Assembly (NCBI GenBank): GCA_900128585.1
Contig: LT642180.1
Location: 1-40,821, forward strand
Length of the DNA: 40,821 nt
Source of the DNA: Stramenopiles sp. TOSAG23-3
Lineage: Eukaryota; Sar
Direction: 5' to 3'
Positions 26,364 to 33,542 of this stretch are shown here, piece after piece (the first letter of the stretch is position 1; the number at the start of each line of letters is the position of its first letter). Position numbers and translations under genes: made by a program. The notes beneath the pieces are model-generated. The model was not told the origin of the DNA and did no database searches. It worked only from the letters and a program-made list of their open reading frames with translations.

Positions 26364-28742
26364 ATGGGAAACGTCGAGGCGGGCTGCTGTGCAGCCAACC
26401 GGGAAAAACCCAAAGGGAAGCTGAAACCTGGAGATATGGAAAAAGCAATTAAAAACTTTCAAAAAGATCTTTTGAAGGAGTGGAAAGCCACAAACAGAAA
26501 CTCGCACCGGTTTATTTACAAAAAAAACCTGGCTGGTAATATTTGGCCGGAGATTGCATGGGGTTTTATACAACACCAAGCCGGGCTGAACCCGAATTTC
26601 AAAAGAGCTGTGGAGGGCTTGGCATTACGGCCCAATTACCGTACAGTCTATGATCGAAAAATAATGACAGTATCGGAGTTATTGACAGTATTAAATACCA
26701 TCCAGGCCATGTTCATCATAGACAAAGGCAGGTTCAATGGCAAGAACGACACGAATATATTGAATCTTGACTCCGATGTTACCCTGAAATTTCTGGCAAA
26801 TAGTGAAATACTGACGAACTTTGCGATGCTGAATTTTGAAGACTTCGTGCTGAAGCAGTACGGAGATACTGAAAAGAAGTGGTGGAAGATAAATGCAAAA
26901 ATAAAGGACAATCTTCTGAAGGCAACTTCCAAGACGTACCCAGACTGTGGTTCTATACTTTCGGCGAAAATTGAAAAGTTTTTGAAGGCAAGAGACGAGG
27001 ACTACCCTGGCGTGTGCATTGAATTTTTGAATTTCTTGTATTGGAATAAAGATGACTCGACCTGCATCGATGAAGCATACTGCCAGCTGCTCCTTTCTGC
27101 CTCACGCACCACATCTTACAGCGACGGCCAGTTGACGAGAATATGGCGATGCCTTCAACTGTTAGCGCGGTGCCTTGCACCGAAGGAGGAATTAGGACGT
27201 GTGATAATTTCCTGGAGCAAAGAGCTATTGACAATAATGACGGAGCATGCGGGGTATGATTTGCGCGGCGTTATCCCTGAGTTGATCAAGCTATTTTTAG
27301 AAAATTTTCGTTCAGTTTTAAAGTCCGGTTCAAGGACATATTTTCCGTGCACTAATGAAATTGCGACACAGCTCCTGAATGCTGGGCAGCAATCACCACG
27401 ATCGTCTCATATAATGATGCGGCTTTGGTTCAAGAGCGGAGAAACCATTCTTCTGGACATTCCAGACCCGCACTGGACAGCACAGAACGTCATAGACCAC
27501 ATATTGGGCGCTATTGGAATATCGCCAGAAGCTGGACCACTTTTTCACCTTCATTTGATAGGCACAAAAGGCAAGGAGACAAAAGATCAGACCTATACCT
27601 GCGACCTGCCACGAACCGAGTTGTCCTTCAAGCTGCCAGAGGATTATTCAACGGCGCCCGGAACAATTAACGGAAGTGGCTTACCTGAGGACAAGGCCTT
27701 TCTCCACATGTCCAGCAATTCCGATTTTGTGAATGTTCCGTTTCTTCGTCAAAAAGAGCACAGCAAGATTTATAAAAGGTTTGAGTCTCAATTTGGCTTC
27801 ACAAACAACATGGTACAAGGCAGCAATTTCGTGTCTCAGGACGAACAAGGCACAGCATGCAAGCCTTTTGCTCTGGTCGGCGATACTGTCCATCGTACAC
27901 GCACCCTGGACAATGGTGATGTAATTTTGGACTTTCTTGGATACTGCGAAACCATTGAAACCAGCAGGATCAACCCCGACTTTTCGATGCACATTAGCTT
28001 GGAATCGTCAGTTGCGTTAATATTCGACAGAGAGAACGAGGACGAAGTTCGGTTTAAGTTCAACGAAACATTGTGGGATATAATATCTGGGCGATATAAT
28101 TTAGAGATGACAGACGTTGATGCTGTTAGTTTAGCAGCAGTGGCGCTTGTTGCCAAACTTGGACCCTTAAGTTCAATAACCCAACATATTCGAAACAAAA
28201 CAAATCAGGACGACGTCGACATCGAGTCAATACTGTGGAAACAGATCAACATCAATTTGTTCGTACCGAAACCTAAAATCGAGGCTGTAAAGGCAGATAC
28301 AAAAATCGTGATTTCGTGCATAAAAGGCTTGCAGAGAGCGACGAAGCACGAAGCCCGCTTGCTGTACTGGGACTTTTGTGTTAGTAAGTTTTTCCTTTTT
28401 GGTGCCCGTATGTTTACCCTGGACAATATTGAGATAGAAAAAGTCTTCGGGAACCGGGGAAGAGAAATTGCAGGAGACACCAAAAGCAACGTTATGGCAA
28501 TTAGCAAATCTGGTATTATTTTGATAGATGTGGCAAGTGGTTCCATCAGCTACAAGTTTACATATGCGCACATAACGTTTTACGAGGTGGATGGAAATGT
28601 GCTTCGATTTCAGCACAAAATCCTTGATCAAAAGGAGGCACAGAGTAGGTCTTTTTCGCTCAAAGGCCAAGGTCTAGGTCACGCGTTCACACTGTTAGAC
28701 ATGTACTGGAAGAATAGTAATTTAAAGGAAGGCCCGGGCTAG
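26364..28742 (+). CDS. Motor-less MyTH4-FERM protein with acylated N terminus
   Basis: Encodes 792 residues. The start MGNVEAGCC fits N-myristoylation (Gly2, Ala6) with palmitoylatable Cys8/Cys9, so it should bind membrane. Residues ~25-150 are helical and unassigned. A MyTH4 domain lies at about 155-335, with the hallmark DEAYCQLL at 236-243 followed by IWRCLQLLARCLAP. A FERM module follows: F1 from about 355 (MMRLWFKSGETILLDIPD), F2 about 450-660 (KALVGDTVHRTR region and ALVAKLGPL), F3 about 670-780 (GIILIDVASGSISYKFTYAHI). MyTH4-FERM tandems bind microtubules and cargo tails in myosins VII/X/XV and kinesins, but here no motor domain is present and the ATG at 26364 begins the acylation signal, so the protein is complete. 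It is likely a membrane-cytoskeleton linker. Confidence 0.88.
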   Translation: MGNVEAGCCAANREKPKGKLKPGDMEKAIKNFQKDLLKEWKATNRNSHRFIYKKNLAGNIWPEIAWGFIQHQAGLNPNFKRAVEGLALRPNYRTVYDRKIMTVSELLTVLNTIQAMFIIDKGRFNGKNDTNILNLDSDVTLKFLANSEILTNFAMLNFEDFVLKQYGDTEKKWWKINAKIKDNLLKATSKTYPDCGSILSAKIEKFLKARDEDYPGVCIEFLNFLYWNKDDSTCIDEAYCQLLLSASRTTSYSDGQLTRIWRCLQLLARCLAPKEELGRVIISWSKELLTIMTEHAGYDLRGVIPELIKLFLENFRSVLKSGSRTYFPCTNEIATQLLNAGQQSPRSSHIMMRLWFKSGETILLDIPDPHWTAQNVIDHILGAIGISPEAGPLFHLHLIGTKGKETKDQTYTCDLPRTELSFKLPEDYSTAPGTINGSGLPEDKAFLHMSSNSDFVNVPFLRQKEHSKIYKRFESQFGFTNNMVQGSNFVSQDEQGTACKPFALVGDTVHRTRTLDNGDVILDFLGYCETIETSRINPDFSMHISLESSVALIFDRENEDEVRFKFNETLWDIISGRYNLEMTDVDAVSLAAVALVAKLGPLSSITQHIRNKTNQDDVDIESILWKQININLFVPKPKIEAVKADTKIVISCIKGLQRATKHEARLLYWDFCVSKFFLFGARMFTLDNIEIEKVFGNRGREIAGDTKSNVMAISKSGIILIDVASGSISYKFTYAHITFYEVDGNVLRFQHKILDQKEAQSRSFSLKGQGLGHAFTLLDMYWKNSNLKEGPG

Positions 28743-28782
28743 AAACGCGATGATCTCACATTGATTTAATAATGACACAAGA

Positions 28783-28866
28783 GTGTACTTTTAAGACCAA
28801 TCAATTGGAATCTTGACCAGAACTTGGGGAGGATCTGCAAATAGGAGGTCAGATATTGTTCTTGAA
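28783..28866 (-). repeat. Dispersed repeat R1, copy B
   Basis: Shares 57 identical bases (28783-28839) with copy A at 8810-8866. Beyond that, copy B has two small insertions totalling 3 bases, which keep the minus-strand frame ending DPPQVLVKIPIDWS and TAA. Copy A's ATG is ATA here; the frame stays open for about 37 codons without a start. Confidence 0.75.
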
Positions 28867-28905
28867 CTGAGACACCTTCTTTTTTCTTTACTTTTATTAG
28901 AATCA

Positions 28906-29016
28906 ATTTAAGAATTAAATTAATTTACTTAAATAACAGCCAATTTTCTTGTTTTTAATTACTATAAAATAACAGCCAATTTTCTTGTTTTATTTTTTTT
29001 TTCTTGTATTTAAGAA
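28906..29016 (+). mobile_element. Two M element copies between 9-bp direct repeats
   Basis: M cores at 28931-28956 and 28967-28990 repeat with a period of about 36 bp, each preceded by a TTAATT(T)ACT-like string. ATTTAAGAA flanks the pair at 28906-28914 and 29008-29016; in AT-rich DNA that could be chance. Confidence 0.5.
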
Positions 29017-29024
29017 GCAATTCA

Positions 29025-29078
29025 TTATTCTCACTCGTTAAATAACAGCCAATTTTCTTGTTTTTATTCTCACTCGTT
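29025..29078 (+). mobile_element. M element with 13-15 bp target-site duplication
   Basis: ATTCTCACTCGTT at 29027-29039 is repeated exactly at 29066-29078, and the match extends two T's to the left. Between them lie only 26 bp (29040-29065), made of the M core followed by TTTTT. This is the cleanest view of the element: about 26 bp with a duplicated target. Confidence 0.8.
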
Positions 29079-29244
29079 TCCTTCTCATATTTAAGCTAAT
29101 GAACCCAGTACACACTCGTTAACTCTCGGTTGACTCATTTTGAAAAGTTTAACATTTTTTACGCCGTAGCTTAAATTTGGTGGGGTGGTACATTTAACCC
29201 CCCCAAGTGTCTTGTAATGTTCTCTCGCCAAGATTGTGGCGGTA

Positions 29245-30663
29245 CTATCTGCCAGATGACGGAGAAATTTTCTTTTTAGTCGCTCGTCGTTTTACGTGCT
29301 TGCTATTGTTCAAGCTTTTTGCCCTGAGCTGAGCCGGGGAAATAACGACCGCCCCTTGCGGCGTGCCCGTCGGTTTACCGTACTTCATATTCATACGGTT
29401 TTTTGCACTACCACTTCTACTGCCCGATCCATTTCTATCACGATAATCTTGATACACTATCGTTTTTCCAGCGTTTTGCATGTTGCTCTTCTGCCGTCTC
29501 TGGTTTGGACTCTGGCTCTTGGATGATGCTTGCTGATCCTTTGGAGGAACAAAACTTTGTTGCTGATTATAAGCATTGGGGTTTGAATACGGCATCGATG
29601 GGGCTGAAAAAGATTGCGGTGCAGAGTATGGCTGAGGGCTAGGATAGGGCGACATTTGTGAATTTTGACTGACACCTTGCTGACCATAAAAGGACGGTGG
29701 TTGCTGCCAGGCCGATTGCTGGGCTGCTGGCATTTGCTGCTGTGGCTGACCCCAAGTGTTGGGGTTCGGAGTTGCCATGTTGGGTGGATTTTGCTGCCAA
29801 CTGCCATTTTGCTGCGCACTTGGACCGCCGTGCTGTTGTTGTTGCTGCTGCTGCTGCTTCGGGTAAAACGATAACGGGGCCGATGAATTAAAAGCGTTTT
29901 GCGGGGCTTGCATTGGCGGGTTACTCGATTTTGGCGAAAAGTAACCTTGGGGCTGGGGTTGTCTTGGCTTCACGGATGCGGACGCAGACGATGGGGCATT
30001 CTTGGCCCCATTTCCACTGTACGGCGGCGGTTGATTTCCCCAGAAGTTCACCGTTTGCTTTTCCGCCACCACCGGGGCACTGAACGAAGTTCGACCAAGC
30101 GTTTGGCTGTCCCCCAAGGCATCGTTGTAATCGCCAATTATGATCGGAACTTCGTTTCGCGGAGAGCCATGGGAGTTAGCGCGTTGCACGCCGTGGCGAG
30201 GGGGGCGACCATTTGGTTGCCCATAGGCATCAAAACCACTCCCTTTTGACCGACCTTTGGGAGAAAACTGCATGCCGTTGTCTCCCTGAAATCCGACACC
30301 ATCACCATCCCCCGAGACCCCTTGCTGCTTTAATTGAATTGTCTTTGCGACGCGGTCCGCACTGTCCAATGCCCTCCGCGAGCGGGCAACTGCATCCAGC
30401 ACCTCTTGGTGTTGCTCGGGTGGGGTTCGACATCTCCACTCAATCGGCAAAAGTTTCGCTTCCTTTTCTGCATCGGCAGTAATACTTCTTCCATTGCCCC
30501 GCACGCGACCAGATCCATTTCCCTTTCCCCTCTTCCCACTCCCACCCCTGCTATTACGACTCGAACGACGGTCACTGCGGTCACCACTGCTGCTATTGTT
30601 TCGCGAGTTGCTAGCCCTTTCACCGCCCGTCCGCTTCGATGATCCACGCGGGTTTTGTCGCAT
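29245..30663 (-). CDS. RG/Q-rich low-complexity protein, probably RNA-binding
   Basis: Encodes 472 residues from the ATG complement at 30661-30663. Residues 1-65 are rich in Arg, Gly and Ser (RGGSGKRGKGNGSGRVRG), typical of RNA-binding disordered regions. A short ordered stretch follows (LLPIEWRCRTPPEQHQEVLDAVARSRRALD). The middle and C-terminal parts are Gln/Pro/Ser/Asn-rich with an eight-residue Gln run (genome 29831-29855) and many QP and SP pairs, resembling prion-like proteins of RNP granules. The last 20 residues are basic. No catalytic domain is seen; a role in mRNP assembly is inference. The frame extends 23 codons upstream without an ATG. Confidence 0.75.
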   Translation of the reverse strand: MRQNPRGSSKRTGGERASNSRNNSSSGDRSDRRSSRNSRGGSGKRGKGNGSGRVRGNGRSITADAEKEAKLLPIEWRCRTPPEQHQEVLDAVARSRRALDSADRVAKTIQLKQQGVSGDGDGVGFQGDNGMQFSPKGRSKGSGFDAYGQPNGRPPRHGVQRANSHGSPRNEVPIIIGDYNDALGDSQTLGRTSFSAPVVAEKQTVNFWGNQPPPYSGNGAKNAPSSASASVKPRQPQPQGYFSPKSSNPPMQAPQNAFNSSAPLSFYPKQQQQQQQQHGGPSAQQNGSWQQNPPNMATPNPNTWGQPQQQMPAAQQSAWQQPPSFYGQQGVSQNSQMSPYPSPQPYSAPQSFSAPSMPYSNPNAYNQQQSFVPPKDQQASSKSQSPNQRRQKSNMQNAGKTIVYQDYRDRNGSGSRSGSAKNRMNMKYGKPTGTPQGAVVISPAQLRAKSLNNSKHVKRRATKKKISPSSGR

Positions 30664-32090
30664 GATACCGTGTGGTTTATTGTTCTTCCTCAAAAACTGC
30701 CACAGAATTCTTACCAATCTAATTCTTAACACTTCCCTCTACCATTCGCGTAAGTCTTTCATCCCTTTATCCTTGCCCCATAGATTCTTCGTTCATGCAC
30801 AGTGTCGACGTCCATCACAATCAATAAAAGAACGAAACTAGAGCTTCTTCGAGTGCGGATGATATTATAGATACTGTGTTTATGTTAAAATTTAATAGAG
30901 AGAGGATCATTATTATTACAATTATTAATATTACAGCATGATAAATTCGTTACATTAGTATGATTTTATGACTTAGTAAGTGCATAAATATTTATTTTAA
31001 ACTACATCCTTTTAATTGTACTAAGAGTTAATCACGATTCTTCTGCTTTACGTTTAAATATGAATTGTACTAAAATATCTAATTAGATATAATACGTAGA
31101 CGATAAACGACGGCTTGACAAAGAAATGAAAAAAAAAGAGATAGGGGTCCCCCCTTCATTTGCCTGTACCTGGTACCTGTGCCTGTACTGTGTAAATTAT
31201 ATATTTATTTTTTCTTCTTCTGATCGGTTACAAATAGATCTTTTATTTATAGAATTTATTCTATTGTATTCTATCGTTCCTATTAATTACTATGATTTTG
31301 TTTTTCGTTCAAGTTGACAACGCTGTGTGTATATATATATTACTCTGTGGTTTGTTCGGTTCTGTTGATAAAAATTGTTTCAATTTTGTGAATATATCAG
31401 CTATTTATTAACCCTATTTTTAAACATGCATACAATTCTATTATCTCGAGAAGAATCTTCTTTTCTCAAAAAAAAATAATAATAATAATAGAGTTTTATC
31501 CGTTCACCCCATCCAAATGCTGTACCTATGTAAAATGTAAACGAATTAAATTGACACTTATCTCTCCTCGTATTCCGATTATTAGCTGACGACAGTGCTG
31601 TGCTGCCTGCCTCTTCTATCTACCTAAAAAAACAACCCTTCTTTCCTTCTTGTTTTGCTTCTCTTTTTTTTTCTTTTGTTGAGCTCTTCTTCTTCTTTCT
31701 TCTTCTTCTATTATATTATTTTTTTATTCTTTCTTCCTCCACATTCCATCATAATTTTATTATAATTATCATCTCTTTCAACAAATTTCACGCTTAATAT
31801 AATATCTTGAATATAATAAAAAATGGTGCATTACAATCATGGAAGGTTTTCTAGTTGTGGTTTGTCATTACGAAAAACTTAGAAAGCTTAAGTAAGTGGT
31901 GCATTGACAGTAAAAAAGGTTATTTTTAATTTGTATCGCTGTTGTTCTTTCGTGCAAGGTTGCAGAGAGTTTCTAAGCGACCCACTTCACACTTGCGCCC
32001 AGGTAGTTGCGAGAGTGCGACATCGTTTCCTCCTCTCGCGAACGTGAACGGAAGAGTGCGCTTTTGGAGAGTATTTAGAATAGTATCAAA
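30664..32090. other. Longest divergent gap, no gene seen
   Basis: Shared upstream region of the RG/Q-rich gene (-) and the basic-protein gene (+). It is AT-rich throughout to about 31930, with TTC tracts near 31685-31710 and ATA runs near 31475-31490. The final 150 bases before the plus-strand start are GC-richer and probably the transcribed leader. I see no RNA gene. Confidence 0.6.
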
Positions 32091-33185
32091 ATGCGTATGT
32101 CTGCCCCAAAAAAGAACGGGAGGCCGGAAGATATTATCACGGATCGTGCAGGTGGGTTGGACCTGTACAAGGAATCAGAGTCAACAAAGTGGAGGCATAT
32201 GATAAAGAAAGATGCCGCTATTGATTTGAATAACATTCGGTCTCACATTCGTAGGTTCCGAAACACTCAGCTGATCTCTGATTCGGATTTGTTGATTCAC
32301 GATGCAACTTTATCAAAACCAGCAGCGATGAACGAAGCAGTTTTGGCAGGTGGCAAAGACGCCAAAGTTTTCCCAAAACTTGGGTTAGGTCCAGTAATCC
32401 CAAAGTCTATCAATGCACTAACCCCAGAAGAATTTGAAAAGACCAAAAACTCAATTGGGGGGATTAAAGTAGTCAAAGGCGACAAAATTTCTCAAAAACA
32501 CTTGAAGGCTCGCCTGAAGCGTATGGAAAAAACGCTCAAAATAGTCAGAAAGGAAAGAAAACTGGCAGAAAATGAGCTTAATGGTCTCCAACGTCATTTA
32601 AACTTGCCCATGTCGCCTTCTGCGAACATTTCAGCACCGCCTTCTGGGAGAATAGAAGTTGGGAAAAAGGGAAACATGAATAAAAGTATTAGCACTCCAC
32701 AACTGACAGGAAGATCAAACGCTTTATCAATTACGTCTGCTAGGAAACAAATAATGTCAGCCAGATCAAATGTTTCCAGACGCTCCAACACACCAAATGC
32801 TTCAAACCGTTCGCGACGCTCTTCAAAGAGCAAGCCTCAATACAAAGAGGTAAAGGTTTGGAATAAGAGAACCAAGGTGTGGGAGCCGAAAAAGAGAAAG
32901 ATGGGAAAGTTTGGTTTGCCAGATACTTCAGAATCTTTTCGTAGCCAAAACATCGGGAATCTTTTCATTTCTCCAGATTCTAGGGGAATGACCACCACGA
33001 ATCAAATTGGACTAGTTGCTATTACCGATCTGATCAGACGTGGAGTCGTCGATCCGAACTTGTACTTAAAAATTGACATGCACCAGAAAGACTCTCGGTG
33101 CCCGAAGATTATGTCGCCGATAACAAAGTTTGCAGAACATGCAGTCAGAAATAGATTAAAACCTTTTGCGCTTGGAAGAGGGTAG
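32091..33185 (+). CDS. Basic protein with coiled coil, unknown family
   Basis: Encodes 364 residues. The N-terminal 60 residues (RPEDIITDRAGGLDLYKESESTKWRHMIKKDAAIDLNNIRSH) look conserved and helical. A coiled coil runs at about 135-170 (KARLKRMEKTLKIVRKERKLAENELNGLQ). Residues ~180-260 are Ser/Arg-rich and disordered (RSNVSRRSNTPNASNRSRRSS). The C-terminal ~100 residues contain KVWNKRTKVWEPKKRK and an ordered end (GLVAITDLIRRGVVDPNLYLKIDM). Strong positive charge and the absence of catalytic motifs suggest microtubule or nucleic-acid binding. No family was recognised. Start ATG 32091; a second ATG is at 32097. Confidence 0.75.
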   Translation: MRMSAPKKNGRPEDIITDRAGGLDLYKESESTKWRHMIKKDAAIDLNNIRSHIRRFRNTQLISDSDLLIHDATLSKPAAMNEAVLAGGKDAKVFPKLGLGPVIPKSINALTPEEFEKTKNSIGGIKVVKGDKISQKHLKARLKRMEKTLKIVRKERKLAENELNGLQRHLNLPMSPSANISAPPSGRIEVGKKGNMNKSISTPQLTGRSNALSITSARKQIMSARSNVSRRSNTPNASNRSRRSSKSKPQYKEVKVWNKRTKVWEPKKRKMGKFGLPDTSESFRSQNIGNLFISPDSRGMTTTNQIGLVAITDLIRRGVVDPNLYLKIDMHQKDSRCPKIMSPITKFAEHAVRNRLKPFALGRG

Positions 33186-33535
33186 GCAAACATTATTGAA
33201 TGCAACAAGCGTAGAACGAAAAAGATCTCTATGCAAAAAACAGTTTTTCTAAAATGCATCATGATATACCATCTAAATCTAATATAATTTCGGAAAAAAA
33301 ACAAGTTTTATATGATATCATATAAGTATGTACGTTTTACTGAGAGATATGAAAAAAAACAAATTATATTGTATGCTTTAAGACTCTCATTTTATATTAG
33401 CATTAGTTTTTTTATATAATATGTTTTTTCTTCATATGTTTTCTATAAACTTCTAAAATTCCGTCTCGTTCCAAATATAAACCTACGGATATAACAGCCA
33501 ATTTTCTTGTTTTTATAATTTGTTTTTTTTTAAAC
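33186..33535. other. Convergent gap with M element and R2 empty site
   Basis: Between the basic-protein and MATCAP-like genes. It contains the M copy at 33490-33514 and the R2 sequence at 33352-33394 that lacks an M insertion. The rest is AT-rich. Confidence 0.65.
33352..33394. repeat. R2 repeat, uninterrupted copy (empty site)
   Basis: Matches the two flanks of the M element at 8758-8781 with about two mismatches over 43 bp, but has no M sequence between GTATG and CTTTAAGACTC. Confidence 0.7.
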
Positions 33536-33542
33536 CTACGGA
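33478..33542 (+). mobile_element. M element with 12-bp target-site duplication
   Basis: TAAACCTACGGA at 33478-33489 is repeated exactly at 33531-33542. The 41 bp between begin with the M core (33490-33514) and end in an AT filler with a T run. The right-hand duplicate contains the stop codon (33536-33538) and last Pro codon of the MATCAP-like gene, so the insertion landed directly at the gene's end. Confidence 0.8.

Larger units (their letters stand above)
28743..29244. other. Repeat-loaded convergent gap
   Basis: Between the MyTH4-FERM and RG/Q-rich genes. It contains R1 copy B (28783-28855) followed by three forward M copies (28931-29065). The remaining sequence near 29150-29220 is GC-richer without a recognisable element. 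Confidence 0.7.

Noticed and set aside
28906-29016. Firm target-site duplication ATTTAAGAA around the M pair
   Set aside because: Nine AT-rich bases in AT-rich DNA are not convincing; the repeat is kept as a low-confidence feature and not used as proof of mobility.
33350-33535. A conventional MITE with terminal inverted repeats
   Set aside because: The M element has no inverted ends; opposite orientations of copies at other loci only mimic them.
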